From positions 1 to 64,000 of the forward strand of contig CAJTFB010000017.1 in the NCBI GenBank assembly GCA_910575665.1: 64,000 bases of DNA, given 5' to 3'. Positions 19,557-29,277 of this stretch are shown here, piece by piece. Source of the stretch: Eubacteriaceae bacterium. Its GTDB lineage: Bacteria; Bacillota; Clostridia; Lachnospirales; Lachnospiraceae. The position numbers and the translations under genes were made by a program. Numbering within the stretch: position 1 is the first letter of the stretch; each line of letters starts with the position of its first letter. Below the pieces are notes generated by a model that had not been told where the DNA came from, did not search any database, and saw only the letters and a program-made list of their open reading frames with translations.

Positions 19557-20742
19557 ATCTATCCTCTTTCACGCACGTTTCATTGATTATATGCTGGCTG
19601 CAGATCGCGGCTGTGGCCCAGGCAAAGTGAAGATTATAGCCCCCGCAGATGCCATCCACGTCCTGAAGCTCTCCCAGCAGATATAGATCACGGTGAAGCA
19701 GTGATTCCATCGTATCCACGCATATCTCTTCTGTCGCCACTCCCCCGGCGCTGACCTGTGCCTTCTCCAATCCAAAGGTATCTGACACAGAGACCTGGTA
19801 TTTCTTCAATATTTCTGCCAGCTTCTTTTTGTCTTTTTCTTTTTTTGTAAGTACCGGGATCCATTTCTTATTCACTATGCCGGAAAGCCCACGGCTGCCG
19901 TACTTTACCAGCCAGTCTTCCAGCTGGCTCTCCGTCAGATGTGGCACAAAGTCGATCTTCCCCGTCACCCTTTTTCCCTCTGCCATCGCCTCCGCGGCAA
20001 GACGGCACAGCTGAAAGACCGGAATCCCAGAAATCCCATCCTTTACGATCTGTATCTCGCCGGTCTCTTCCCCCAGCAAATTATGATTCGCAAATAAAGT
20101 AACCTTCCCCTGCATTCTTATCCCAGCGAGCTGTTTCCACTCACTGCCCTCCGCCCTTAATCCGGTAAGTCCCGGAAACACGGGCGTCACCCGGTGCCCC
20201 ATGCTGCGACAGAGTTTATAGCCACTTCCGTCTCCTCCTAGAGGACCATTTGCCCTGCCTCCTGTGGCAAGGATCAGGCTGCGGCACTGGTATGTGACAC
20301 CGCCGCCACATCGCAGCTCATATGTTCCTTCCCTTTTATGTATAATCTTAGCTGCTTTTGTACTATAGGAAAAGACAACACCTGACTCCCTGCACGCCTG
20401 TACCAGAAGCTCCCTCACCGTCGCCGCTTGACCATTGTAGGGATAACAATAACCGTCCTTCTCTCTGGTGAGTATCCCCAACTCTCCAAACAGGGCAATG
20501 GCTTCCTTTGGCCCAAACCGTTCCAGTATGTGCTCCACATACTTCCGATCCCCATAATAGCACGCCGGCGACATGTTCTGGTTGGTATAATTACATCGTC
20601 CGTTTCCGGTGGCGGCAAGCTTCTTTCCCCCGGTCTCGTTCTTATCCAAAATACAGACATCTCTTCCCTGCCTGCCAAGCAGATAACCGCACATCAGTCC
20701 CGACGCACCTGCACCGACAATGATGATCTCATGGTATTCCAT
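19534..20742 (-). CDS. HI0933/BaiN-like FAD-dependent oxidoreductase
   Basis: A 402-residue flavoprotein with the Rossmann motif IIVGAGASGLMCGYLLGRQG at the N-terminus, the family motif KKLAATGNGRCNYTN, SLILATGGRANGPLGGDGSG and the C-terminal CGGYNLHFAWATAAICSQ. HI0933-like proteins are flavoproteins with reductase activity; BaiN of Clostridium acts on bile-acid intermediates, but most family members have no known substrate, and a bile-acid role should not be assumed here. It overlaps the next flavoprotein gene by 23 bases. Confidence 0.9.
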   Translation of the reverse strand: MEYHEIIIVGAGASGLMCGYLLGRQGRDVCILDKNETGGKKLAATGNGRCNYTNQNMSPACYYGDRKYVEHILERFGPKEAIALFGELGILTREKDGYCYPYNGQAATVRELLVQACRESGVVFSYSTKAAKIIHKREGTYELRCGGGVTYQCRSLILATGGRANGPLGGDGSGYKLCRSMGHRVTPVFPGLTGLRAEGSEWKQLAGIRMQGKVTLFANHNLLGEETGEIQIVKDGISGIPVFQLCRLAAEAMAEGKRVTGKIDFVPHLTESQLEDWLVKYGSRGLSGIVNKKWIPVLTKKEKDKKKLAEILKKYQVSVSDTFGLEKAQVSAGGVATEEICVDTMESLLHRDLYLLGELQDVDGICGGYNLHFAWATAAICSQHIINETCVKEDRYVTIQSV

Positions 20743-20822
20743 CCTGTTCCTCCCCTGAGCTCTTTGAATCCCAAGTGTTCAAATGCAACATCAATATATT
20801 AGTATATCACATCTGTCTCCAA

Positions 20823-21413
20823 TTAACTAGACAAATTCTCAAGCACCGAATATAATTCCTTCTCATCCTCTACAAAAAATCCCTCTCTTAGCTTCTCCAG
20901 CTCTGACTCCGGCAGAACTTCTTCCCGAATTCCCGTATACTCATAAGGCGTCACCTGGTCATTGTGGAAAATGACAACCTCCTGGTCCTGGAGCTTAATA
21001 AAAAAGCCGGTCTCTTCCTCCGCTCCCAGATAATTTTCCCGGATCACCACCTTATCTTTGGAAAATGAAATGAGCTCCACACTATCCGGCGCCTCCGGAA
21101 TCGCCGCCTCCTGTAGTTTCTGATTATATTCCGTGATATAGCTCTCCAGTTCTTCCCTTGTCTTCCCGGCGATCTTCGCTGGTACAGTCCCCTCCTCTTT
21201 TGTTACTACACCTGTCGTACCATCGTAATTTTCAACTACATATTTCATGGAAGAATTGACCCGGATCTCCTTGACAGTGTCCACCGGATGGGTATCCTGT
21301 TTCACCACTTCTTCTTGTCCCCTGTCATAAGAGCGGTAGCTCAGAAAATAGATCAGGGTAAATACAGTCCCGATAATAAAAAAACTGCTCATATACAGGT
21401 ATCTCTTTTTCAT
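20823..21413 (-). CDS. BofC-like membrane-anchored protein
   Basis: The 196-residue protein has one N-terminal membrane helix (about residues 8-26) and a soluble outside part of two subdomains. The second half (SKDKVVIRENYLGAE to the end) resembles the BofC C-terminal domain: a chain of short beta strands with the pattern FFIKLQDQEVVIFHND. In Bacillus, BofC controls SpoIVB signalling across the forespore membranes. Assignment is by general pattern and sporulation context, so it is tentative. GGAGGAAATGAC precedes the ATG. Confidence 0.6.
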   Translation of the reverse strand: MKKRYLYMSSFFIIGTVFTLIYFLSYRSYDRGQEEVVKQDTHPVDTVKEIRVNSSMKYVVENYDGTTGVVTKEEGTVPAKIAGKTREELESYITEYNQKLQEAAIPEAPDSVELISFSKDKVVIRENYLGAEEETGFFIKLQDQEVVIFHNDQVTPYEYTGIREEVLPESELEKLREGFFVEDEKELYSVLENLSS

Positions 21414-21532
21414 GTCATTTCCTCCAAGAAAAGTTTTACCTATAGTATGAACAGTTTTTTATTTTTTATACAGACGCTGAATCGTTCTAACAGCATCACA
21501 GCACAATGACACTTATTTATTCACATCAAGAA

Positions 21533-22747
21533 CTAATTCATCACACGACCAATCTTTACTGGTTTTCTGTAGTATGCATTGGAAATCTTGATACCATCGC
21601 TTGGGTTACTTGCGTGGATTACCAGACCACTTCCAATATACATCGCCACATGGTTGATCCTGCTGCCGTTGCTGTAGAAGAACAGATCTCCTGGCTTCGG
21701 TGAGGATACACTTCTTGTCACACCTGCCTGCGCCGCCGCGTTATGAGGAAGGGAATGGCCGTATTTACGATAAAGGCTCATGGTAAATCCAGAGCAGTCC
21801 GCACCGCTTGTCAGACTGGCCCCACCCCATACATAAGGATTTCCAAGGAACTGTTTGGCATACTCTGCGATGGATGCCTGACTGGAGGAAACTCCGTCGG
21901 AACCGCCGGCAGAAACAGTTCCCACCTTCACTGCACGCTTCAGGGAATACTGTTCTGTAACATATTCTTTCGCCACAAAGGCATGCTCGTCATCTACGGT
22001 AATACAGATCCAGTTATCCAGATCTGCCTGGATCGCTTCCATGCCCCCGGCACGCTTGATGGCTTCTTTGGATATCTTCTGCTGTTTGATCATCTTATTT
22101 ACAAAATCCATCGTCAGATGTTCCTTGCGAATCACAAACTCTTCCCCTTCGGATACCACAGAATAAATCGGAGCATCGGTGGTTGGAAGAGCACGAACCC
22201 GAAGAGAGTTGGTGTTGATCTCAACACACTCGCGACCAACCTTGGTCGCCAATTCCTCTGCCTTGGAATCAGTTACAATATAACTGGACTTCACCCATCC
22301 GGTTACATTACCGGACACGATCTTTGCCCAACCTTTTTTGATCTTATAGATATGACATCCTGCATTCTTGGTCATCTTTCCGACGATCTTTGCACTCTCG
22401 GATGGCTTTTTTCTTACATTTAGGTAAGTATCTACCTTGCTAGCAATACCCAGACGGCTGTAATTCAGATTTAACTTCACATGTCCGTCGTTGTCATCCT
22501 CCGGCTGAGGTGCCGGTGTCACTTCTGGCTGCGCCGGTGTCTGCTCTGGTGCAGACTTTGTCTCTACGGTTGTCTCCTGAACAACGCCACTTGCTACATT
22601 CTGACAATATTCATCTACTACAACATTGGCTCCGGCTATCTGCTGTTCTGTCGCAATAAACGCAGCCTTTACCGGGATCGAAATCAATCCTGCTGCCAGC
22701 ACACCTGCCACTGCAAACTTCACATATCGCTTATTTAATACTTTCAT
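21533..22747 (-). CDS. Secreted SH3 and NlpC/P60 peptidoglycan hydrolase
   Basis: The 404-residue protein has a signal peptide (residues 1-28), a helical and Pro/Thr-rich linker, two bacterial SH3-like domains (about 110-160 and 175-275) and a C-terminal NlpC/P60 domain (about 290-404). The catalytic Cys is in GADCSGF, with His in INHVAMYIG and a further polar residue near VIHASN. Such enzymes are D,L-endopeptidases that cut stem peptides in the cell wall. It has a strong own promoter and is a single-gene unit. Confidence 0.93.
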   Translation of the reverse strand: MKVLNKRYVKFAVAGVLAAGLISIPVKAAFIATEQQIAGANVVVDEYCQNVASGVVQETTVETKSAPEQTPAQPEVTPAPQPEDDNDGHVKLNLNYSRLGIASKVDTYLNVRKKPSESAKIVGKMTKNAGCHIYKIKKGWAKIVSGNVTGWVKSSYIVTDSKAEELATKVGRECVEINTNSLRVRALPTTDAPIYSVVSEGEEFVIRKEHLTMDFVNKMIKQQKISKEAIKRAGGMEAIQADLDNWICITVDDEHAFVAKEYVTEQYSLKRAVKVGTVSAGGSDGVSSSQASIAEYAKQFLGNPYVWGGASLTSGADCSGFTMSLYRKYGHSLPHNAAAQAGVTRSVSSPKPGDLFFYSNGSRINHVAMYIGSGLVIHASNPSDGIKISNAYYRKPVKIGRVMN

Positions 22748-22822
22748 GGTTTATGACCCTCTCCATATATTTATATATTGCATGTTTCATTTATTACAAT
22801 TTTGTTACATTTGTATAATCAG

Positions 22823-22851
22823 ATTATAACAACATACAAATATATTGTCAA
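22823..22851 (-). promoter_or_regulatory. SigA-type promoter of the NlpC/P60 gene
   Basis: On the minus strand TTGACA (22846-22851) and TATAAT (22823-22828) are separated by exactly 17 bases, an essentially ideal vegetative promoter about 75 bases upstream of the start codon. Confidence 0.8.
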
Positions 22852-22958
22852 GGGTCGGATAAAATATTTCAAGTTTTTAACATTTTTTTATTTTTTTGCT
22901 CACCTGATCCAGTGATTTCTGATCTACTTTCTCAACATATAGTTTTGCGTCAGGGCAC

Positions 22959-24167
22959 TTAAAATGTCCTGGTCAGTATCCGGCTGTTTTCGATAAAATC
23001 TTCCACGGTGTGAAAGCCCAGTCGCTGGATGAGGTCGAGGACATATGGATTTTCTCCTGGGGTACGGTATTTTGCCTGATCGGCGTAGTCATTTACCAGC
23101 TCTGTCGTCTTTTCGATCTCCATAATTCGCTTTGGCCCTCCAACACAGCCGCCAGGACAAGCCATTCCCTCAAAGAAATTTCCCTCTACATGTCCATCTA
23201 GAATTTTCTGCAGCATCTCTTTACACTCAGCAACGCCACAGGCACATACTGGTTTCAGATCATATTTTTCATCGATGCTCGCCAAACTTTCCTTTACAGC
23301 CTGACTCACCCCTCCGGTTCTCGCGTACAATCTTCCCGCCGCTGCAGAATGCTCATTTTCGTCTTCCTCCATTTTTGAAAAGTCAACCTCTAATGCCTCA
23401 AAGATATCCTGCAATTCCTGAAAAGTTAGCACACAGTCAATATCTCCCACCAAGTCTGGCTCTCTAATCTCTGCTTTTTTTGCCAGACAAGGCCCCACAA
23501 ATATCGTCTTACATCCCCTGTGAAGTTCTTTTGCAATTCTGCCGCAGGCGATCATCGGTGAGACTGCCGGGGGAAGATGCCCCGCAATTTTCTCAAATTC
23601 CTTGCGAATCATCGAGATCCAGATGGGACAGCAGCAACTGGTCAACTGAAACCCTTCTTTGTGATCCATATTTTCACAGAACTCCAGGGATTCTTTCAGT
23701 GTCAAAATATCGGCAAATGCCGCCACCTCGATCATCCCGGCAAACCCCATACCCTTCAGGGCACTGCGGATCTTTCCCGGCGTCGCCTCCTCTCCGAACT
23801 GACCAATATAGGCTGGCGCCATCATCGCATACACTGGCTCCTCTGAACTCTTTAAAATCTCTACCACTTTTACCGCATCGTGGCTGAAGGTGAGATTTTT
23901 ATTCTGGCACGCCTCGATACACTGGGCGCATCCGGTACAGTTCTCCGCATTCATCGTTACCTTTCCATCCCGGACTTCCAGCGCCCGGAACATACATGCC
24001 GTGACGCACTGTGCGTCCTCACAGTCGCAGGGCTCGTTCTTCCAGACTAGAGGATATTTGTCCGGATGGAACAGGCAATCCAGTTTTCTCCTCGACACAT
24101 TTTCCGATACGGACCTTCCCCACAGACGATCCTTCAATACTTTCCGGTATAATTCTTCAAAGGTCAT
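22959..24167 (-). CDS. Monomeric [FeFe]-hydrogenase-like protein with two 4Fe-4S sites
   Basis: A 402-residue protein with an N-terminal ferredoxin-like part holding two cluster motifs (CDCEDAQCVTAC and CTGCAQCIEAC) and an H-cluster domain with all three signatures: TSCCCPIW, GPCLAKKAE and EGMACPGGCVGGP. It lacks the extra N-terminal modules of bifurcating hydrogenases and has a short C-terminus, which suggests a group C/D-type enzyme or sensor rather than the main H2-producing enzyme. The start at 24167 is favoured since GGAGG is 8 bases upstream; ATGs at 24173 and 24182 are too close to it. It is not flanked by maturase or other redox genes. Confidence 0.85.
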   Translation of the reverse strand: MTFEELYRKVLKDRLWGRSVSENVSRRKLDCLFHPDKYPLVWKNEPCDCEDAQCVTACMFRALEVRDGKVTMNAENCTGCAQCIEACQNKNLTFSHDAVKVVEILKSSEEPVYAMMAPAYIGQFGEEATPGKIRSALKGMGFAGMIEVAAFADILTLKESLEFCENMDHKEGFQLTSCCCPIWISMIRKEFEKIAGHLPPAVSPMIACGRIAKELHRGCKTIFVGPCLAKKAEIREPDLVGDIDCVLTFQELQDIFEALEVDFSKMEEDENEHSAAAGRLYARTGGVSQAVKESLASIDEKYDLKPVCACGVAECKEMLQKILDGHVEGNFFEGMACPGGCVGGPKRIMEIEKTTELVNDYADQAKYRTPGENPYVLDLIQRLGFHTVEDFIENSRILTRTF

Positions 24168-24275
24168 GCTCATTTCCTCCATATTTTATGTTCTTTCTAT
24201 ATCAGTATGGAAAAAATTGCGGGGTTTATACAAAAGGAACAATCTGCAAATAAATATGAAGTTTTCGCTGCACAC

Positions 24276-24314
24276 CAAAAAAGGCTTCGGTCAGGTAACC
24301 TGCAGCCGAAACCT
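24276..24314 (-). terminator. Rho-independent terminator of spoIVA
   Basis: On the minus strand, about 20 bases after the spoIVA stop, AGGTTTCGG pairs with CCGAAGCCT around a loop and is followed by TTTTTT. Confidence 0.8.
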
Positions 24315-24332
24315 CTTTCTTATATCAAATCG

Positions 24333-25811
24333 TTAAATAATGATACACACCAGACCGCCATTGGAATCATTAACTACCTTTTGTATTGTATCCTGTAGCT
24401 TCACCTGGCTCTCCTCAGTCAGCCGATTGACCTTATTCATGATGCCGTCATCCACCAACTGCCGTATTGTTTTCCCGAAAATATTCGTATCAAAAATTCC
24501 GTCGGGATTTTCTTTGCTGTTCATCTCGATATATTCAATAAGATCTTTCGCCTGCTCCTCACTACCCACGATGGGCGCGATCTCTGTCTCAATATTTGCC
24601 TGGATGAGATGCAGGGATGGGCAGACCGCTTTGATTTTCACTCCATATTTGTTCCCGTGTTTGATTAGCTCCGGTTCTGCGATCTCGATCTCTTCCATCG
24701 TCGGAGTGACGATTCCATACCCTCGCCCTTTTACTTGTTCGCAGGCGGTTCCAATGGACTCGTATTCCGCCCGTTTACCGGCCAATTCCTTCAATGTGGC
24801 GATCAGTTCATACTCTCCGGTGATAGGAGTTCCGATCATGTCGCTGAGGATCTCATAATAATAGTGTTCCTGAAATTCCACAGAAATATTGACCTGGCCG
24901 TTTTCCATCTGCTTATCCTGGATATAGACTCCCTTGATATAATCGGCCTCCAGATTCAGACGTTCCTTGGTCACATCTTTCATAAGCCGCATACTCATAA
25001 GCATTTCCCTGCACTGCTCTAAAAGGTCCTTTTTCAGCCAGTGATCCCTGTCCAGAAACTCTACCCATTTGGGAAGAAAGAAATTGATCCTTCCGATGGG
25101 AAAATCCGATAAAATTGTTTCCATGATCCGATATACATCCTCCTTTTTCAGCCTTTTACAATCCAAAGGCAAGACGCTCATGTTATATTTCTGCTCCATT
25201 TCCTCCGCCAGATTCTTGGCGGACTCGGAATGAGGATTTACTGTGTTCAAAATGATCATCGTCGGCTTTCCGGCCTTCCTGCACTCTTCAACGGTCTTTT
25301 CCTCTCCCTCTACATATTGTTCTCTGGATAGGTCCGTAAAACTTCCATCTGTGGTGACAATGATCCCAATATTTGAATGTTCTTCAATGACTTTCCTTGT
25401 ACCCAGTTCTGCTGCCTTTGTAAAGGGAATTTCCTGGGGGGACCAGGGCGTCTTAACCATCCGCTCTTTTCCCTCTTCCATATAGCCGGTGGCATCTTTC
25501 ACGACAAATCCCACACAGTCGATCAGACGGATCTTACAGGCGGCGCCGCTGGGCAGTGTAAGCGCTGCTCCATTCTTTGGTATAAATTTAGGCTCTGTCG
25601 TCATAATCGTCTTACCATCCGAAGATTGAGGAAGCTCGTCGATGGTTCTTTGTTTTTCCCCCTCGTCCATCAGTTCTGGTATGACCATGATCTCCATGAA
25701 ATTTTTTATAAATGTACTTTTTCCGGTTCTCACAGGACCTACTACTCCCAGATATATTTCTCCTCCGGTTCTTTTGTTTATATCCTCGTACACATTATAT
25801 CCACTGTCCAT
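24333..25811 (-). CDS. spoIVA: Stage IV sporulation protein A (spore coat morphogenetic ATPase)
   Basis: SpoIVA is a mother-cell ATPase that polymerises on the forespore surface as the base of the spore coat. The 492-residue protein starts with the conserved YEDINKRTGGEIYLGVVGP and has Walker A GPVRTGKST, a switch-like IRLIDCVGFVV, a middle domain and the highly conserved C-terminus with FGKTIRQLV and QVKLQDTIQKVVNDSNGG. Length is normal. A SigE-like promoter lies upstream (25839-25868), matching mother-cell expression. The ATG directly follows AAGGGGG and seven T residues that form part of an unusual hairpin. Confidence 0.97.
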   Translation of the reverse strand: MDSGYNVYEDINKRTGGEIYLGVVGPVRTGKSTFIKNFMEIMVIPELMDEGEKQRTIDELPQSSDGKTIMTTEPKFIPKNGAALTLPSGAACKIRLIDCVGFVVKDATGYMEEGKERMVKTPWSPQEIPFTKAAELGTRKVIEEHSNIGIIVTTDGSFTDLSREQYVEGEEKTVEECRKAGKPTMIILNTVNPHSESAKNLAEEMEQKYNMSVLPLDCKRLKKEDVYRIMETILSDFPIGRINFFLPKWVEFLDRDHWLKKDLLEQCREMLMSMRLMKDVTKERLNLEADYIKGVYIQDKQMENGQVNISVEFQEHYYYEILSDMIGTPITGEYELIATLKELAGKRAEYESIGTACEQVKGRGYGIVTPTMEEIEIAEPELIKHGNKYGVKIKAVCPSLHLIQANIETEIAPIVGSEEQAKDLIEYIEMNSKENPDGIFDTNIFGKTIRQLVDDGIMNKVNRLTEESQVKLQDTIQKVVNDSNGGLVCIII

Positions 25812-25853
25812 AAAAAAACCCCCTTGCTAAACTGTTAAAGTATATGCAAGGGG
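25811..25853 (-). promoter_or_regulatory. Hairpin with poly-T tail covering the spoIVA ribosome binding site
   Basis: CCCCTTGC (25846-25853) pairs with GCAAGGGG (25820-25827); the 3' arm holds the spoIVA ribosome binding site and is followed by seven T residues and the ATG. The 5' arm lies between the -35 and -10 of the SigE-like promoter, so only transcripts from further upstream contain it. Confidence 0.55.
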
Positions 25854-25868
25854 ATCTTTTGATATGTC
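25839..25868 (-). promoter_or_regulatory. SigE-like promoter of spoIVA
   Basis: On the minus strand GACATATC (25861-25868) and CATATACT (25839-25846) are 14 bases apart, close to the SigE pattern (ATATT near -35, CATA-CA-T at -10). SigE control of spoIVA is established in Bacillus and clostridia. Confidence 0.6.
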
Positions 25869-25913
25869 ATAAACTTATTTTACTTTAATGCGTTCATCTT
25901 ATTGCTTCATGCT

Positions 25914-27047
25914 TTATTCTATAATTTTTGCATTTTCTCCGACAAAGTCGATAACCTTATTCGTAAGAAGTGTTACTTTATAATATCTTTCAATGGTAAT
26001 TGCCTGCCCATACAGATCTTCAAAGTTTTTCTTAAGATCCGCCTCCTGCTGGCCTGCCTGCTCTGCCACACTGGCAATCTCAGCTTTGATCTCTTCATCC
26101 GTCACCGTGATGTTTTCTTTTGCAGCGATAGCTTCCGCCAGGATCTGGGTCTTAGCAATACTCTGGGCTGCTTTCAAGAGATTATCATTATAAGTCGCCT
26201 CATCCATCTGCATCGCGGAAAGAAATGTCTTAAAATCGCTGTAACCATACTGTTTTGCGGTATACTTATAGTAAGCATCCAACTGGGATTTACAAGATTC
26301 TACGAGAGTTTCTGGATATTTCTTAACCTCTGCTTTTTGTTCCACTTCTCCATAAGCAGTCTGACCTGCACTCTTTTTCTTATCTTCGAGCAGTTTATTT
26401 CGCGTACCCTCTTTGTACTCCGCTACTGTTTTGTACTCTGTTTTTTCAGAAACAAGCTTATCATTCAGTTTCGGCATCTTTGTCTCAGAAATATAATTCA
26501 GAGTAATAGTAAACACTGCTGGTTTCCCTGCCAGTTTTTTTGCCTCTTCATCCTCTCCACCCTGACCGTAATCCTCCGGAAACGTCACGTTGATATCTTT
26601 TGTGTCACCGACCTTCATACCAACGATGCCATCGTCAAATCCATCGATGTAACCCGAAGCTCCAAGTGTAATGGTCTGATCTGTAGCACTTCCATTGTCA
26701 AATGCTTCTCCGTCGACCTTACCAACATAATCGATATTTACCATATCACCTTTTTTACATTTTCCCTTTTTGATCTTATCTTCTGTAGAGTTATTTGCTA
26801 AAAAGGAATCAATCTCTGCCTGAAGATCCTCATCACTGATCTTGCAATCTACTTCTATTCCTTTATACTCTGGTACTGTCACACAATCTTCTGGATTGTA
26901 TTCTTCGATCACGATGGCTGAACCGCTTGCTGCCGGTGCAGAAGTATCCTCTCCGGTAAACTTCGCCTTAATATCATTCCATGAACATCCTGTGAGCATC
27001 AGAGATGCCGCCAGAAATGCACTGATCATAACCGCTTTTCTCTTCAC
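25914..27047 (-). CDS. Trigger-factor-like lipoprotein with FKBP-type peptidyl-prolyl isomerase domain
   Basis: The 377-residue protein has a lipoprotein signal with lipobox LTGC (Cys21), a short Ala/Ser linker, an FKBP-type isomerase domain (about residues 95-190, with GDMVNIDYVGKVDGEAFDNG and the conserved GSGYIDGFDDGIVGMKVGD-like segment) and a trigger-factor C-terminal-like helical part (about 200-377). It lacks the ribosome-binding N-domain of trigger factor. It probably folds exported proteins on the outer face of the membrane, in the manner of PrsA; that role is inferred. It is a single gene between spoIVA and the trp operon. Confidence 0.88.
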   Translation of the reverse strand: MKRKAVMISAFLAASLMLTGCSWNDIKAKFTGEDTSAPAASGSAIVIEEYNPEDCVTVPEYKGIEVDCKISDEDLQAEIDSFLANNSTEDKIKKGKCKKGDMVNIDYVGKVDGEAFDNGSATDQTITLGASGYIDGFDDGIVGMKVGDTKDINVTFPEDYGQGGEDEEAKKLAGKPAVFTITLNYISETKMPKLNDKLVSEKTEYKTVAEYKEGTRNKLLEDKKKSAGQTAYGEVEQKAEVKKYPETLVESCKSQLDAYYKYTAKQYGYSDFKTFLSAMQMDEATYNDNLLKAAQSIAKTQILAEAIAAKENITVTDEEIKAEIASVAEQAGQQEADLKKNFEDLYGQAITIERYYKVTLLTNKVIDFVGENAKIIE

Positions 27048-27263
27048 TTCTTTTTCCTCCTATCGCCCCTGTAAGGGTAGCACAACAACTTTTGCTGTGC
27101 AGTTTATTTTCATATATTTGTATTCTGTCACTATAATTATCCCTCAACTATAGCAGCAAAACCAATTTTAATTCTATCACATTTAATGAAAAAATAAAAG
27201 TGAAAGTTTTATGAACATATGATACTTTTTTCGTAGAAAAAAGCGCGAATTGCGAGTATTTTA

Positions 27264-27295
27264 GGATTGCGGAAGCACATAGTGCGGAGCAATCC
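27264..27295. repeat. Palindromic repeat, copy 1 (3' side of trp operon)
   Basis: GGATTGC (27264-27270) and GCAATCC (27289-27295) enclose a second, different stem GCAC-ATA-GTGC. The outer arms and their flanks (GGATTGCGG, CGGAGCAATCCG) recur at 34526-34559 with another inner stem. It begins 18 bases beyond the trpA stop and is followed on the minus strand, 20-odd bases on, by a T-tract, so it may double as the operon terminator. Confidence 0.6.
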
Positions 27296-27312
27296 GTGTA
27301 TCATTCATCTGG

Positions 27313-28083
27313 TCATCCCAGTGCCTCTTTCATGCTTCTCACATACTCTCCCACTTTTTCCACACACTCTCTTCCATATTCTCCCACGATGCGGACGATG
27401 GCACTTCCCACGATCACTCCATCCGATACCGCTGCCATGTTCTCCGCCTGTTCTGGTGTAGAAATTCCAAATCCTACAGCACAGGGAATATCCTTTACTT
27501 TCTTTACCTCGCGGACCATCTCCGCCACGCCCTGGCTGATGTTGTCACGCACTCCTGTCACACCCAGACTAGATACGCAGTAGATAAATCCCTGTGCCTC
27601 GGCAGCGATCGCCTTAATCCGTTCCTTAGAGGTGGGAGCAATAAGGGAAATGACGTCCAACTCATACTTGTGGAATATCTGATCCAGCTCTTCCTTTTCC
27701 TCAAATGGCATATCCGGCACGATCACACCAGCCATACCGATTTCTTTGGTACGTTTCGCAAATTTTTCAATGCCATATACAAAGATTACATTGATATAAG
27801 TCATAAATACCATGGGCACATGAAAATGTTCTTTATTTTTTTCCAGCATATCAAATATTTTATCCGTTGTAGTTCCGGCCGCCAACGCCCTTTCATCTGC
27901 CTGCTGGATCACGATACCCTCTGCCACCGGATCGGAAAAGGGAATTCCGATCTCGATGAGATCCGCCCCATTTTCCTGCATGGTATAGAGAATCTTTTCG
28001 GTAGTCTCCAGATCTGGATCTCCTGCTGTAATAAATGGTATAAATGCTTTTTTATTCTGAAATGTTTCTTCTATTTTATTCAT
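27313..28083 (-). CDS. trpA: Tryptophan synthase alpha subunit
   Basis: TrpA splits indole-3-glycerol phosphate to indole and glyceraldehyde 3-phosphate and passes indole to TrpB. The 256-residue TIM-barrel protein has [11 protein letters not shown], the catalytic Glu in [16 protein letters not shown], the second acidic residue in [11 protein letters not shown] and the phosphate-binding [11 protein letters not shown] and GVIVGSAIV. The start at 28083 (MNKIEETF) follows AGGGGGGTTG and overlaps the end of trpB by 8 bases. It is the last gene of the trp operon. Confidence 0.97.
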   Translation of the reverse strand: MNKIEETFQNKKAFIPFITAGDPDLETTEKILYTMQENGADLIEIGIPFSDPVAEGIVIQQADERALAAGTTTDKIFDMLEKNKEHFHVPMVFMTYINVIFVYGIEKFAKRTKEIGMAGVIVPDMPFEEKEELDQIFHKYELDVISLIAPTSKERIKAIAAEAQGFIYCVSSLGVTGVRDNISQGVAEMVREVKKVKDIPCAVGFGISTPEQAENMAAVSDGVIVGSAIVRIVGEYGRECVEKVGEYVRSMKEALG

Positions 28084-29260
28084 AAATATCAACCCCCCTG
28101 TATCTGGCGATCGCCGCCACATCTTTGTCACCCCTGCCTGAAATATTTACTACGATGATCTGGTCCTTTTCCATTGTGGGCGCCAGTTTCCTTGCATAGG
28201 CAAGGGCATGAGAACTCTCGATGGCAGGAATGATCCCCTCTGTCCGGGACAGATATTCAAAGGCTGAAACTGCCTCTTCATCCGTAATCGGAACATATTC
28301 TGCCCTCTTCTTATCATGCAGGTATGCGTGCTCTGGTCCGATCCCCGGATAATCCAGCCCGGCTGAGATGGAATATACCGGCGCGATCTGACCGTACTCA
28401 TCCTGACAGAAATAGGACTTCATCCCGTGAAAGACGCCCATGCTGCCATTGGCAATCGTAGCTGCGTTTTTTTCTGTATGCACACCGTGTCCCGCCGCCT
28501 CACATCCGATCAGCCGCACTGTTTCATCTGGGATAAATTCATAAAAAGCCCCCATGGCGTTACTGCCGCCGCCCACACAGGCGATAACCGCATCCGGCAG
28601 CTTTCCTTCGATCTGCATCAGCTGTTCTTTGATTTCTTTTCCGATAACACTTTGAAAATCTCTTACAATCTCAGGAAATGGCGCCGGCCCCATAACCGAT
28701 CCGATCACGTAGTGGGTATCCTCGATGCGGTTCGTCCACTCCCTCAGTGTCTCATTTACGGCATCTTTCAGAGTCTGGGTGCCACTGGTCACAGCATGGA
28801 CCTTTGCTCCTAAAAGCTCCATACGAAATACATTCAATGCCTGACGCTCCGTATCCTCTTTTCCCATAAATACTTCACATTCCATGCCAAGCAGTGCCGC
28901 GATGGTAGCTGTCGCCACACCGTGCTGTCCGGCTCCTGTCTCAGCGATCAGCCGGGTTTTTCCCATCTTCTTTGCCAGCAATGCCTGCCCCAACGCATTA
29001 TTCAACTTATGAGATCCGGTGTGGTTCAGATCCTCCCGCTTCAGATAAATCTTTGCCCCGCCAAGATCTTTTGTCAGCCGCTCTGCATAGTACAGGATCG
29101 ACGGCCGCCCCACATAATTTGCCAGTAACTCCTGAAACTCACGGACAAATTCCGGATCCTCCTTATATTTGTTATATGCTTCCTCTAGTTCGATCACAGC
29201 ATTCATCAGCGTCTCCGGTATATACTGTCCGCCATAAACGCCAAAACGTCCTTTCGACAT
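28076..29260 (-). CDS. trpB: Tryptophan synthase beta subunit
   Basis: The 394-residue PLP enzyme condenses indole and serine to tryptophan. The active-site motif HTGSHKLNN with the PLP-binding Lys, the glycine-rich GGGSNAMG phosphate loop and [11 protein letters not shown] are all present. Length and sequence fit TrpB1, the normal TrpA partner. It lies 17 bases after trpF and overlaps trpA by 8 bases, so synthesis of the two subunits is coupled. Confidence 0.98.
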   Translation of the reverse strand: MSKGRFGVYGGQYIPETLMNAVIELEEAYNKYKEDPEFVREFQELLANYVGRPSILYYAERLTKDLGGAKIYLKREDLNHTGSHKLNNALGQALLAKKMGKTRLIAETGAGQHGVATATIAALLGMECEVFMGKEDTERQALNVFRMELLGAKVHAVTSGTQTLKDAVNETLREWTNRIEDTHYVIGSVMGPAPFPEIVRDFQSVIGKEIKEQLMQIEGKLPDAVIACVGGGSNAMGAFYEFIPDETVRLIGCEAAGHGVHTEKNAATIANGSMGVFHGMKSYFCQDEYGQIAPVYSISAGLDYPGIGPEHAYLHDKKRAEYVPITDEEAVSAFEYLSRTEGIIPAIESSHALAYARKLAPTMEKDQIIVVNISGRGDKDVAAIARYRGVDIYE

Positions 29261-29277
29261 CTTTTATTCCTCCCCTT

